A DNA stretch of 64,000 bases from Arthrobacter crystallopoietes (GCF_002849715.1 NZ_CP018863.1:744001-808000), one strand, 5' to 3'; counted from the stretch's first letter, positions 33,892-43,329 are shown. Numbers and translations: made by a program. Notes: generated from the letters alone by a model not told the origin.

Positions 33892-34930
33892 TACTTCGAC
33901 TCCTCGGTCTTGACAGGAATACGGGCGATCAGGCGTTTGCGCGGCAGCGCCAGACGCCAGCGCTGCGCCGGATCGGTAGCGATCCGCAGCCAGGCCGCCA
34001 GCACGTTCGCGGCGATGGTAGTGATCACGATGGCCAGGCCGGGGAAGATGGAGAGCCACCACGCGGTCTGCAGATACTGCCGGCCCTGGGCCACCATCAG
34101 GCCCCAGCTGACGTCCGGCGGCTGGATGCCGATACCCAGAAAGCTCAAGGAAGACTCGGCCAGCATGACGTAGCAGAACTCCAGCGTGGCCAGCGTCAGC
34201 AGCGTCGGCAGCACCACCGGGATGACATGGCGGCCAATGATGGCGTTGGGCCTGGCACCGAAGGTCCGCGCCGCGTCCACGAACGTCCTGCTCTGCAGCT
34301 CCGCCGACTCGGCGCGGGCGGTACGCAGATAAATCGGGATCCGGGTAATCGCCAGGATCAGCACAATGTTGGCAACGCTGGGGTTGAAAACATAGAGCAC
34401 GACGACGGCGAGCAGCAGCGAGGGAAAACTCATGATCACATCTGCGACGCGCATGGACACGGTTTCACGCCAGCCGCGGTGGTAGCCGGCCCACACTCCC
34501 CAGAGGGAACCGATGACCAGCGCAACGCCGACCGCCGGCAGGGCCACGGAAATCGTGGTCCGGGTGGCCACGACCAGGCGGCCGAGCACGCTGCGGCCGA
34601 GCGAGTCGCTGCCCAGGAAGTACTCCCAGCCGTTGGCCAGCGTGACGGCGCCTTGTTCGCGAACATGAGGTTCTGCCTGGTAGCCAGGTCCCCCATCAGC
34701 ATCGGGCCGAAGAGGGCCACCAGACCGACGAAGACCAGTACGGCGGCGGCGACGGTGGCGAATTTATCGCGCAGCAGCAACCGGAAGAGGCCGAGCTTCT
34801 TGTCCGAGCTGTCGGCTTTGGTGCCCTTGGGGTCGCCGCCGGGCGGCGGAGAATCCGGGAGGGTGGTGTCAGGTTGTGAAGCGTTAGTGTGCGGCGGCTC
34901 GTGGCCGGAAGCGGTGATGGGCGTGGTCAT
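33891..34930 (-). pseudogene. oppC: Frameshifted ABC transporter permease (OppC-like)
   Basis: Two frames together form one OppC protein. The 5' frame from the ATG at 34930 gives an N-terminal leader and the first membrane helix (LFRLLLRDKFATVAAAVLVFVGLV) up to NLMFANKAP. There the sense passes to another frame that continues VTLANGWEYFLGSDSLGRSVLGR and includes the EAA loop. One base is missing near 34641-34655. Apart from this both halves are intact and all flanking opp genes are whole, so it may be a recent mutation or a sequencing error. It overlaps oppD by one base. Confidence 0.85.
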
Positions 34931-34939
34931 GGGTTCCTC

Positions 34940-35869
34940 CTACGCCTTCACAGTGGCCGGGCGGACACGTGCATCCAGCAGCGCGTAGCCCAGGTCAATG
35001 AGGATGTTCAGGACAAAGATTGCAATCGCGGTCAACAGGACCGCTGCCTGCAGGACCGCGAAATCGCGCTGCAGGATGGAGTCGATCATGAGCTTGCCGA
35101 TGCCGGGCCAGCCGAAGATGGTTTCCACCACCACCGCCCCGTTGACCAGGCCCACGGTCAGATCGCCCGCCACGGTCAGCGCCGGCGCCGCCGCATTGCG
35201 CAAAGCATGATGGGTGACCACCCGCACGTCGCCGGCACCCTTGCTGCGGGCCAGCTTGATATACGGCTCGGACAACGCGGACACCATGGCGCCCCGGACA
35301 ATCTGGACCAACACCCCGAACGGCCGCAACAACAAAGTCGCAATCGGCAGCACCCAGGCCGACGCGCCGCCGACACCGGAGGTCGGCAGCCAGCCCAACG
35401 TGATGGCAAAGATCCAGATGCCGACAATAGCCAGCCAGAAGTCCGGGATCGACGCCGCGGCCATCGACACGAAACTGGAAATACGGTCGGCGATGCCGTT
35501 AGGCTTCAACGCCGCCCAACAACCGACAATCACCGCCAGAATGACGGCCAGCACCATGGTAGTAGCGGCCAACTGCAGGGTGGCCGGGAAAGCCCGCAAC
35601 GCCATGGCTGCCGCGGACTCCCCCGTCCTGAGGGACTCACCGAAGTCCAACCTGAGGACCCCGCCGAAGTAATCGGCCATCTGCGTCAGCAGCGGCTGGT
35701 CCAGACCATGACGGGCAGTAAAGTCCGCCCGCATCTGGTCCGTCGCATTCAGCGGCAAATACAGGTTGGCCGGATTACCGGTCAATCGGGCAAGCGCGAA
35801 CACCCCCACAATCACAGCCACCAACGGCAACGCGCTGGAAAGGATTCGCTTTCTCAGGTAGACAAGCAT
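34940..35869 (-). CDS. oppB: Peptide/solute ABC transporter permease (OppB-like)
   Basis: 309 residues, six hydrophobic segments. The OppB start MLVYLRKRILSSALPLVAVIVG and RHGLDQPLLTQMADYFGGVLRLDFGES-type segment (about 55-80) are typical. The cytoplasmic EAA-type loop lies in YIKLARSKGAGDVRVVTHHAL (about 200-225), and ETIFGWPGIGKLMIDSI is the conserved C-terminal block. It follows oppA by 31 bp and precedes oppC by 9 bp. Confidence 0.93.
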   Translation of the reverse strand: MLVYLRKRILSSALPLVAVIVGVFALARLTGNPANLYLPLNATDQMRADFTARHGLDQPLLTQMADYFGGVLRLDFGESLRTGESAAAMALRAFPATLQLAATTMVLAVILAVIVGCWAALKPNGIADRISSFVSMAAASIPDFWLAIVGIWIFAITLGWLPTSGVGGASAWVLPIATLLLRPFGVLVQIVRGAMVSALSEPYIKLARSKGAGDVRVVTHHALRNAAAPALTVAGDLTVGLVNGAVVVETIFGWPGIGKLMIDSILQRDFAVLQAAVLLTAIAIFVLNILIDLGYALLDARVRPATVKA

Positions 35870-35900
35870 GGTTTCGTTCCTCGTTTCCCTGCTGTCGTTT

Positions 35901-37475
35901 TCAGCTGGCCGGGGTCATCTCGGTCAGGCGCAACTCGTCGCCGGAGGATGAGTTAGGCGTGTAGTTGATAGCTGCAGACTTGCCCAAGATGCCCGTCTGG
36001 TGTGCGATGGTCGCGAACTGCACGACGTTCTCGTTCTGATAGGTGAAGATGTCTTCGTAGGCCTGCTGCCGGTCATCTCCGGAGCTCTTGCCCGCTTCAA
36101 GCAGCCGCTTGTCGAATTCTTCCGTTCCGAAGGAGCTTTGGGCGCCGTCGCTGAGCATGTACTGCTCAACGGTGAACGCGGCGTCCCCAGCCTGGTTGCC
36201 ATGCTGGATCAGGAGCGCGATGGGACCTTGGTCCTCAACGAACGGCCGGATCTGGTACTGCAGGTGCTGCGACGTTTCGGTCATCTTGAGTTCAACGTTG
36301 AGACCTGCCTGGGCCAGCTGTTCCTGCAATACCTGCGACAGCTCCGTGACCTTGGGGAACTGTGCGTTGCGGGCTACCAAAGTGATCTTGGTGTCAACCG
36401 GCACGCCGTCCGCCTTGGCTTCTGCGACAAGCGCCTTGGCCTTCTCAAGATCGAAGGGCCAGGCCTCCAGCGAGGCGTTGTGTCCAACTACCCCTTCCGG
36501 GATCAGCTGTGCTGCTACCTTGTCCTTGTTCTGGTACAGGCTGGCGACGATGCCTTCCTTGTCGATGGCGTAGTTAATGGCCTGGCGGACGCGGATGTCG
36601 TCCAGCGGCGCGGTATCGCCACTGAGTCGCAGGCCGATCGTTTCGTTATTCGGGTAATTCACGCCAAGATCTCCGGCGCCGTCGTCCGGCCCCAGACCCA
36701 TCGCAATATCGGCTTCGCCGCTCGTCACCATGGCCGCTCGGACAGTGCCCTCGCCACGCCACTGGTACTCAGCCTTGGGGAAGGCCGGCGCATCGCCCCA
36801 GTATCCGTCCCACGTGCTCAGCGTAATCTTCTGGCCGGCATCCCACTGCTCGATCTTGTAGGGCCCGGTACCGATCGGTTCCCGGACCTTCTCCGTGTCG
36901 CTGGTGGAGGTTGGTACTACTTCGAGGAAGGACAACCGTAACGGAAGAATCGGATCCGGTTCCGGCGTCGTAACCTTCAGAGTTGTTGCATCCACCGCCT
37001 CGACTTCCAGATCGGTGTCGCCGAAGACATACCCTTCGACGTTGCAGCCGAGATCGGAGTTAACAGCGCGGTCGATAGTGTAGGCGGCGGCTTCCGCGTT
37101 GAAGTCGGTCCCGTCCTGGAACTTCACATCATCGCGAAGTTTCAGAGTCCATTCGGTATCGGAGGTTGCCTCCCACTCGGTTGCCAGCAGCGGCTCGAGT
37201 TCGCCGGTAGTCGGGTTGCGCTCGATAAGAGGCTGTGTGACGTTCGACCGGACAACGACGCCGGTCGAGGTCAGGTTCGCTTCGCAGGCCTCCAAAGTGG
37301 GGGGCTCCTGCTGGAGGACCACTCGGAGGGTGTCGGACGCGGCACCGGCGGTAGCGCCGGCGGCATTCTCTGAGTTGGCTACGGAACAACCGCTTAGGAG
37401 CAAAGCGGACCCGGCAACGACGACGGGTATCTGCAGCCTGAGCTGTCGTTTGATGGATGGTGAAGAAGACATCAT
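35901..37475 (-). CDS. oppA: ABC transporter substrate-binding lipoprotein (family 5, OppA/DppA-like)
   Basis: 524 residues from the ATG at 37475, preceded by GAAGGAA. The lipobox is LLLSGC, followed by a hydrophilic linker. The mature part has the solute-binding family 5 signatures VTQPLIERNPTTGELEPLLA, DGTDFNAEAAAYTIDRA and RVRQAINYAIDKEGIV. It captures peptides or other solutes; sugar-acid conjugates are possible given the neighbours. It heads the opp-tauE operon and faces the dehydrogenase at 37768. Confidence 0.92.
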   Translation of the reverse strand: MMSSSPSIKRQLRLQIPVVVAGSALLLSGCSVANSENAAGATAGAASDTLRVVLQQEPPTLEACEANLTSTGVVVRSNVTQPLIERNPTTGELEPLLATEWEATSDTEWTLKLRDDVKFQDGTDFNAEAAAYTIDRAVNSDLGCNVEGYVFGDTDLEVEAVDATTLKVTTPEPDPILPLRLSFLEVVPTSTSDTEKVREPIGTGPYKIEQWDAGQKITLSTWDGYWGDAPAFPKAEYQWRGEGTVRAAMVTSGEADIAMGLGPDDGAGDLGVNYPNNETIGLRLSGDTAPLDDIRVRQAINYAIDKEGIVASLYQNKDKVAAQLIPEGVVGHNASLEAWPFDLEKAKALVAEAKADGVPVDTKITLVARNAQFPKVTELSQVLQEQLAQAGLNVELKMTETSQHLQYQIRPFVEDQGPIALLIQHGNQAGDAAFTVEQYMLSDGAQSSFGTEEFDKRLLEAGKSSGDDRQQAYEDIFTYQNENVVQFATIAHQTGILGKSAAINYTPNSSSGDELRLTEMTPAS

Positions 37476-37691
37476 TAGGTTCCTTCGGGTCGAAAGCACT
37501 GCATTCGGTTCGTTGTCTACGTATGAAGCTCAAGTCTGTGCTGGTGTTCCCCAGCTTGTGGCTCGAGGCGCCAACCGTCAATAAGCAGTTTTTGTGTGAA
37601 CGGCAGCCAAAACCCGACCAGGCCTTGACACTGCATATGACCCAGCCCACTTTTCCGCATGATTCCGCGGATTTTTGTGGGCGTTCAGGCA

Positions 37692-37744
37692 TCAATACAC
37701 CGAGCGTATTGATCTATCCAATTTCAGAGTTGGACGCGCATCGA
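37692..37744. promoter_or_regulatory. LysR-type box plus downstream 15-mer, copy 2
   Basis: TCAATAC-N7-GTATTGA (37692-37712) is a perfect 7-bp inverted repeat fitting the T-N11-A rule; TTGGACGCGCATCGA follows at 37730-37744. It is the same arrangement as at 27607-27659, with the same 38-bp offset. It sits in the divergent promoter of oppA and the dehydrogenase, 24 bp before the latter's ATG. Confidence 0.65.
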
Positions 37745-37767
37745 TCGACATCACTAATGTCCAGACC

Positions 37768-38718
37768 ATGACGACAACCAACGCAGTGCTGCAGGTAGGG
37801 CCCTTGATGCCTGCCGTTCAGGATCCGATCACCACCGAGTACGGTGCCGTGCGCTTGCCCGATAACGCAGATGAGCGTGCAGCTTTCCTTGCAGCACGAG
37901 GCGCTGAGTTCGGCGTCGCCGTGACGTCCGGGCGCTTCGGTGTCGGCACCGGACTGATGCAACAGCTCCCGAACCTGCGTGCGGTAGTTAACTTCGGCGT
38001 CGGTTATGACACCACCGATGTGGCTCAAGCCGCTGAGCGCGGCATCGCCGTCAGCAACACTCCCGACGTTCTCAATGACTGTGTCGCCGATACCGCGCTC
38101 GCCCTTTATCTGGATGTCCTCCGCCGGATCAGCACCGCGGACCGCTACGTCCGGCGAGGCGACTGGCTAAGCAAGGGCAACTTTCCGCTGGCGACGAAAG
38201 CCAGTGGAAAGCGCGTCGGCATTGTCGGCCTCGGCCGCATCGGCAAAGTCATCGCGCGTCGCTTGGAAGGCTTCGATTGCCTCATCTCGTATCACAACCG
38301 ACGTCCCGTTGACGGCGTTTCGTACGAATACCGGGACTCGCTGATTGATCTTGCACGGGACTCAGATGTCCTCATCGTGGCAGCCGCCGGCGGTCCCGAC
38401 TCTGCCGGATTGATCAATGCGGAAGTCATTGAGGCACTTGGCCGCGACGGATACCTCATCAATATCGCCCGGGGTAGCGTCGTCGACGAGTCCGCTCTCG
38501 TGGCCGCGCTGGTCAAGGGAAAATTGGCCGGCGCCGGGCTGGATGTCTTCGCCGACGAGCCCAGGGTTCCCGTGGAACTCCTGGGTCTGGACAACGTCGT
38601 CGTCCTCCCGCATTTGGGCAGCGGCACGCATGAAACGCGCGCTGGCATGGCCCAGCTGACTTTGGCCAACCTCAAGCGCTTCCTGGACGACGGCACTTTG
38701 GAAACTCCCGTCCATTAG
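37768..38718 (+). CDS. 2-hydroxyacid dehydrogenase (glyoxylate/hydroxypyruvate reductase-like)
   Basis: 316 residues from the ATG at 37768. The NAD(P) loop is VGIVGLGRIGKVIARR, the catalytic Arg lies in LINIARGSVVDESAL, Glu in DVFADEPRVP and His in LPHLGSGTHETR. VVNFGVGYDTTDV is the substrate-loop block of the GRHPR type. It likely acts on a short 2-keto acid from sugar-acid breakdown. A shared promoter module links it to the glucarate operon. No clear ribosome site precedes the start, so it might be leaderless or start elsewhere. Confidence 0.9.
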   Translation: MTTTNAVLQVGPLMPAVQDPITTEYGAVRLPDNADERAAFLAARGAEFGVAVTSGRFGVGTGLMQQLPNLRAVVNFGVGYDTTDVAQAAERGIAVSNTPDVLNDCVADTALALYLDVLRRISTADRYVRRGDWLSKGNFPLATKASGKRVGIVGLGRIGKVIARRLEGFDCLISYHNRRPVDGVSYEYRDSLIDLARDSDVLIVAAAGGPDSAGLINAEVIEALGRDGYLINIARGSVVDESALVAALVKGKLAGAGLDVFADEPRVPVELLGLDNVVVLPHLGSGTHETRAGMAQLTLANLKRFLDDGTLETPVH

Positions 38719-38750
38719 TCTCCCGCATACACCAGCAAACAGGAGTAAAC

Positions 38751-39146
38751 ATGAGTGTTGCCGTTGGCTTCGTCCCCACGGATGAAGGTCGTATTGCCCT
38801 GCAAAGTGCCATTGATGAGGCGGCCCTGCGCAGCACCAATCTGAGGATCCTCGGTCCCGCCCTGGCGGAAAATACTCCTGCTGCACAAGCAGAACTGACC
38901 GAAGCCCTGAAGCGTGCCGCGGATCTTGGGGTTCCGGCGGTGGTCCGGGACATGGAGGGCGACGACGACCCGGGCGACCTGATCGTTGATGTCTCCTTTG
39001 AGGACGACGTCGAGCTCGTTGTCATCGGGGTCCGCCGCCGCTCCCGGGTGGGCAAACTGATTCTAGGCAGCACCGCCCAACGTGTGATCCTCGAAGCCGG
39101 TTGCCCCGTCCACGCGGTCAAACCCTCAGTGGGTCCGCGCGGCTGA
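38751..39146 (+). CDS. UspA-family universal stress protein
   Basis: 131 residues, closely related to the usp at 875-1264: both read VG-PT-EG near the N-terminus, and both end VIGxRxRxxVGKL then GSTAQR and CPV. The first Gly of the ATP motif is again followed by VRRR instead of x2-G, so they form one subgroup. The ATG follows ACAGGAG. It is 32 bp after the dehydrogenase gene. Both copies sit next to carboxylate-handling genes, which suggests a shared role. Confidence 0.9.
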   Translation: MSVAVGFVPTDEGRIALQSAIDEAALRSTNLRILGPALAENTPAAQAELTEALKRAADLGVPAVVRDMEGDDDPGDLIVDVSFEDDVELVVIGVRRRSRVGKLILGSTAQRVILEAGCPVHAVKPSVGPRG

Positions 39147-39281
39147 CAGAAGCTCTCCCGAGCCTGCCCGCATGCGCTTCATCGACTGGGCGTGTCTGCA
39201 TATGAAGACGGCTGGGCCACGACCGTACGTTTCCGCTACAGTGTGTCGTCAACGGTTTGTCTTCCCTGGAAGGAGGCCCCC

Positions 39282-40100
39282 ATGAGCGCACCTTCTGCCG
39301 TGCCCGCCCGGGCGGGCACGGCCGCCCTCAGCGGCATTCGTGAGGTAAAGTCGGCGGCCCGGACCGTGGAAGTTCTTGAGTTTCTCGCAGCACGGCGCAA
39401 CCGGCCAGTGACCATCCGGGAACTGTGTTCGGAATTGTCCGCCCCGCGCAGCAGCATCTATGCCCTGCTGCGCACTCTCACTGACTTGGGCTGGGTCCGC
39501 ACGGATCCTACCCGCTCCATGTACAGCATCGGAATCAGGGCCCTCCTCGCCGGCACCACGTATCTGGACACGGATCCGCTGCTGCGGATCGTCCAGCCAC
39601 ATCTCGAAGAGCTGGGCAAACGCCTCGGCGAAACCGTGCACTACGGCAGACTGGATGGCTCCGACATTGTCTATCTGGCAACCCAGGAGTCTCCCGCCTA
39701 TGAACGCAAATCCAACCGCGTCGGCCGTCGACTACCCGCTTACGCAACATCACTAGGCAAAGCGGTTCTGGCAAATTTAGGCACCGATGTGGATGCGCAT
39801 TTGCCGGAGAAGCTGCTGCCCTTGACCCAGCACACGATCACCTCGCGCCGAAAGCTCAAGGCTGATCTGGAGGCTAGCAGGAAGAGGGGCTACGCCCTCG
39901 ATAACGAAGAGAACACCCTGGGCTTGCGTTGCTTTGGAGTGGGCCTCGACTTGGATGACAGCGGCGGCGACGCCTTGAGTTGTTCGGTGCCCCTGGATCG
40001 TTTGAGCCCGCCTCGCGAGCAGGAGATCGTGAACGAACTCCTCGCGACTGCAACACTGATGCGAAAAATCGTTCGCAGTCTCGACGGCCTGCTGGGCTGA
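39282..40100 (+). CDS. IclR-family transcriptional regulator
   Basis: 272 residues from the ATG at 39282, which follows AGGAGG (39271-39276). The winged helix is at about 20-80 (KSAARTVEVLEFLA, VTIRELCSELSAPRSSIYALL). The effector domain (about 100-270) has LGETVHYGRLDGSDIVYLAT and LPAYATSLGKAVLA. IclR proteins usually control adjacent catabolic genes; the semialdehyde dehydrogenase downstream and the upstream dehydrogenase are candidates. Confidence 0.92.
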   Translation: MSAPSAVPARAGTAALSGIREVKSAARTVEVLEFLAARRNRPVTIRELCSELSAPRSSIYALLRTLTDLGWVRTDPTRSMYSIGIRALLAGTTYLDTDPLLRIVQPHLEELGKRLGETVHYGRLDGSDIVYLATQESPAYERKSNRVGRRLPAYATSLGKAVLANLGTDVDAHLPEKLLPLTQHTITSRRKLKADLEASRKRGYALDNEENTLGLRCFGVGLDLDDSGGDALSCSVPLDRLSPPREQEIVNELLATATLMRKIVRSLDGLLG

Positions 40101-40227
40101 CCCGCCGAGCGTCATCCCGCACCCACCGTGACCGGTTTCACAAAACCGGTCTTTCGCGACATGATTGCTGCATAGCCGGAAATAATGTGGTTTCCGGCGT
40201 GCCGTTGATCAGATAGGAGCACTGGCC

Positions 40228-41634
40228 GTGACCGCTACGACCAACACCGCCTCATCCACGAAGACCGCTTACCGGGTCCTGAACCCTGCTACCGGCGAGG
40301 TGGTTGAGGAATTCCCCACTGCCACGGACGCGGATATCCAGGACGCACTCGCGGCAGCCCAGGAAGCCTTCCAGTCCTGGAAGGACGTGCCGATCACCGA
40401 GCGCGCCAAGGTGGTCTCCCGCATCGCGGAGCTGTTCACCGAGCGCGCCGACGAGCTGGCCGCCATCATTACCGAAGAGATGGGCAAGCCCATCTCCGAG
40501 TCCAAGGACGAGGCCGAGTTCTGCACGGACATTTTCAACTACTTCGCCACCGAGGGCCCGACCCTCGCGGCCGACCAGGAGATCAAGGCCATCGGCGGCG
40601 GCCGCGCCATGATCCAGAAGCTCCCGGTCGGCCCGCTGCTGGGCATCATGCCGTGGAACTACCCGTACTATCAGGTGGCCCGCTTTGCCGCGCCGAACCT
40701 GATGCTCGGCAACACCATCATCCTTAAGCACGCGGAGAACTGCCCGAAGTCCGCCCTGGCCATCCAGAAGATCATGGACGACGCCGGCCTGCCCAAGGGC
40801 GCCTACGTCAACGTCTTCGCCACGCATGACCAGGTCGCGGAAATCATTGCCGACCCGCGCATCCAGGGCGTCTCCCTGACCGGTTCGGAGCGCGCCGGTG
40901 CTGCCATCGGCGAGATCGCCGGACGCAACCTCAAGAAGGCGGTCCTCGAACTCGGCGGCTCCGACCCGTATGTGGTTCTGGACGCCGCCGACATCAAGGC
41001 CGCCGCAGATGCGGCCTGGGCAACCCGGATGGAAAACACCGGCCAGGCCTGCAACTCGAACAAGCGCATGATCGTCATGGAAGACATCTATGACGACTTC
41101 GTCGCCGAACTGACCGAGCGGGCCAAGAACATGAAGCCCGGAAACCCTGCCGAGGGCACCGAAAACACCTTCGGCCCGCTTTCCTCCCGTGCCGCGGCGG
41201 AAGGCCTCGCCGAACAACTGAAGGACGCCGTGAACAAGGGCGCCACCGTCCACGCCGGCGGCAAGCTGGTGGACGGCCCCGGCTCCTACCTCGAGCCCAC
41301 GGTCCTGACCGGCGTGACCAAGGAAATGCGCGCCTACAAGGAAGAGCTCTTCGGCCCGGTCGCCGTGGTCTACAAGGTCTCCAGCGACGAGGAGGCCATT
41401 GCCCTGGCCAACGACACCGACTACGGCCTCGGCGGTGCCGTCTTCTCCACGGATGAGGAACGCGCCCGCAAGATAGCCCAACGCCTGGAGGTCGGCATGG
41501 CCAACGTCAACGGCGTCGGCGAGGGCGCGGACATTCCGTTCGGCGGCGTCAAGCGCTCCGGCTTCGGCCGCGAGCTCGGCCCGCTCGGCATGGACGAATT
41601 CGTCAACAAGCGCCTCTTCTACATCGCCGACTGA
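40228..41634 (+). CDS. NAD(P)-dependent semialdehyde dehydrogenase (SSADH / ketoglutarate semialdehyde type)
   Basis: 468 residues, start GTG. Aldehyde dehydrogenase motifs: GIMPWNYPYYQVARFAAP (about 133-150), catalytic Glu in VLELGGSDPYVVLD and catalytic Cys in NTGQACNSNKR, PFGGVKRSGFGRELG near the C-terminus. Best match by motif is succinate-semialdehyde dehydrogenase. Ketoglutarate semialdehyde, made by the 27734 enzyme, is a likely substrate here, as no other such dehydrogenase is present. This assignment is contextual. Confidence 0.9.
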   Translation: MTATTNTASSTKTAYRVLNPATGEVVEEFPTATDADIQDALAAAQEAFQSWKDVPITERAKVVSRIAELFTERADELAAIITEEMGKPISESKDEAEFCTDIFNYFATEGPTLAADQEIKAIGGGRAMIQKLPVGPLLGIMPWNYPYYQVARFAAPNLMLGNTIILKHAENCPKSALAIQKIMDDAGLPKGAYVNVFATHDQVAEIIADPRIQGVSLTGSERAGAAIGEIAGRNLKKAVLELGGSDPYVVLDAADIKAAADAAWATRMENTGQACNSNKRMIVMEDIYDDFVAELTERAKNMKPGNPAEGTENTFGPLSSRAAAEGLAEQLKDAVNKGATVHAGGKLVDGPGSYLEPTVLTGVTKEMRAYKEELFGPVAVVYKVSSDEEAIALANDTDYGLGGAVFSTDEERARKIAQRLEVGMANVNGVGEGADIPFGGVKRSGFGRELGPLGMDEFVNKRLFYIAD

Positions 41635-41655
41635 CACCGTCAGCAGGCAAACAGA

Positions 41656-41711
41656 GTACGACGTTGGCACTCGGGTGAGCCGAAAAACTCACCCGAGTGC
41701 CGGCGTCGTAC
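41656..41711 (+). terminator. Strong terminator hairpin after the semialdehyde dehydrogenase
   Basis: 24-nt arms (41656-41679 and 41688-41711) pair with two mismatches around CCGAAAAA. It starts 21 bp after the stop codon and ends 48 bp before the next gene. The stem includes the recurrent TACGACG motif. Confidence 0.82.
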
Positions 41712-41758
41712 GTTGCTGCTCCCGGCGTTTTCTGCGTCCGATAAACTGAGTGACCATC

Positions 41759-42145
41759 ATGAGCATCCCCACAAGCAGTCCGAAATCAGTACGCATCGAC
41801 GCCTGGCTGTGGGCCGTCCGCGCCTACAAAACCCGCTCCGCCGCCACGGCTGCCTGCCGGGCGGGGCATGTGCGGCTGAACGGGAATCCCGCCAAGGCGT
41901 CGCAGGCCGTGGTGCCCGGCGATACTCTGCGGGTGCGGCAACCGGGCTTTGAGCGGATTCTCGAAGTCCGGCAGCTGATCGCCAAGCGCGTCGGGGCCGA
42001 GGCCGCCTCGCACTGCTATACCGACCACACGCCGGAACGGCCGCCCACGCCCTCGCTCGGCATCCCGCAGCGGGACCGCGGCACCGGGCGGCCCACTAAG
42101 AAGGACCGCCGCGAGCTGGAGCGGCTCCGCGGCCTGCGCGGCTGA
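41759..42145 (+). CDS. S4-domain RNA-binding protein (Hsp15/RqcP-like)
   Basis: 128 residues from the ATG at 41759 (a GTG lies 9 bp earlier). The S4 fold is at about 10-70: VRIDAWLWAVRAYKTRSAATAACRAG-like start and VRLNGNPAKASQAVVPGD. The C-terminal tail is basic and hydrophilic (KKDRRELERLRGLRG), as in heat-shock protein 15. These proteins bind stalled 50S ribosomes or peptidyl-tRNA. It stands alone. Confidence 0.9.
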   Translation: MSIPTSSPKSVRIDAWLWAVRAYKTRSAATAACRAGHVRLNGNPAKASQAVVPGDTLRVRQPGFERILEVRQLIAKRVGAEAASHCYTDHTPERPPTPSLGIPQRDRGTGRPTKKDRRELERLRGLRG

Positions 42146-42213
42146 GCGCCGCAATCCACTCGGAAAGTACCGCAGCAGCGTCCCACCTCAGCCACCGCGC
42201 TCCACTGCCCGTC

Positions 42214-43266
42214 TCAAGTGGTCTTGCGCCGCAGGAAGTCCACGCTCCGGGACAGGACGAGCTGTCCGGCCCTGCTGTCCAGCTTGAACTGGTATTCGTG
42301 GCCGAGCGCCGGCTCGTACCCGACCGGGAAAAACAATGTCTCGACGTCGGCCCCTTGGTCGCTGAGTGCTTCGGCAAGTGCGAGGGAATGCGGCAGCAGC
42401 GGATCCGCGTTGCCGGCGGTCACGAACGCGGGCGGGAAGTCCGCTCCCACCCGCCCGGTGATGGACGCGAGATCCACCTGCGGCATGGCGAGGTAGTTCC
42501 GGGAACCGGTGTAGGCCCACATCACCGTCCGCAGGAAGCCGTTGCCCATCCCGCCCTTGGCGCTCTTGATGGACAGATCGTATCCGCCGCAATGCAGCAG
42601 CACCGCACGAAGTTCCGTCAGCAGGATGGGAGCGGGGATGCCCAGCCTGGCGGCGTAATCGGCATCGGTAATCAGCAGCGCAAGTTGCGCGGCTATCTGG
42701 GCGCCGGCGGAATCGCCAGCCAGCACCAGCCGTTCCGCGTCTACCCGCAGCCGTTCCGCATGCTGCTGCAGATAGGTCAGGGCGGCAGCGGCTTGGCGGA
42801 CGGGTTCGGGGTATTTCTGCGCCTGCGCCAGGGAATAGCCGACGCCCACAGTGGTAAAACCGTAGGAAGCGATAATCCGCAGGTAGTTGGCCACGTCCTC
42901 CTTGCTCCCGGAAACCCACGCCCCGCCATGAAGCCAGACGATGGTCGGCAGGCCTTGGGCGGTGCCGGCACGATCCGGATAGTAAACGTCTAGGTAGCCA
43001 TGGTCGCTGCTCTCCAGATACTGCTCATGCAGGACCTCCGAAATACCCTCCGGTACATGCTTAGCCATCTCGCGCGACACCCGGCGCCAGTTCCGGTCGA
43101 ATATAGTCCGGATCAGCAGCACCGCCGGTTTGGGGCTGACCAGACTCCAGGAAAACAGCGACACCGCCAGTGCGCCCAGAACACCGGCGACGACGGCGAG
43201 AACCCGTAAACCTGGCGGCAGCCGCCGGGCTACGGTCGCCTCGAGGGAGAGTTCGTCGGCGCTCAT
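42214..43266 (-). CDS. Alpha/beta hydrolase (HSL-type esterase) with N-terminal membrane anchor
   Basis: 350 residues. A hydrophobic segment (LRVLAVVAGVLGALAVSLFSWSLV, split at about 20-43) anchors the protein. The hydrolase domain has the oxyanion motif HGGAWVSGS, nucleophile GDSAGAQ, acid DPL in FVTAGNADPLLP and His in ALGHEYQF. It hydrolyses esters of small acyl groups; the substrate is unknown. A GATAG-like site is not visible. The gene is transcribed alone. Confidence 0.88.
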   Translation of the reverse strand: MSADELSLEATVARRLPPGLRVLAVVAGVLGALAVSLFSWSLVSPKPAVLLIRTIFDRNWRRVSREMAKHVPEGISEVLHEQYLESSDHGYLDVYYPDRAGTAQGLPTIVWLHGGAWVSGSKEDVANYLRIIASYGFTTVGVGYSLAQAQKYPEPVRQAAAALTYLQQHAERLRVDAERLVLAGDSAGAQIAAQLALLITDADYAARLGIPAPILLTELRAVLLHCGGYDLSIKSAKGGMGNGFLRTVMWAYTGSRNYLAMPQVDLASITGRVGADFPPAFVTAGNADPLLPHSLALAEALSDQGADVETLFFPVGYEPALGHEYQFKLDSRAGQLVLSRSVDFLRRKTT

Positions 43267-43329
43267 GCTTCATTATGAACGAGGCCCGGGCCGCCGGATA
43301 GCTCTTGTAACGAGCGGATAATGCCCCGG

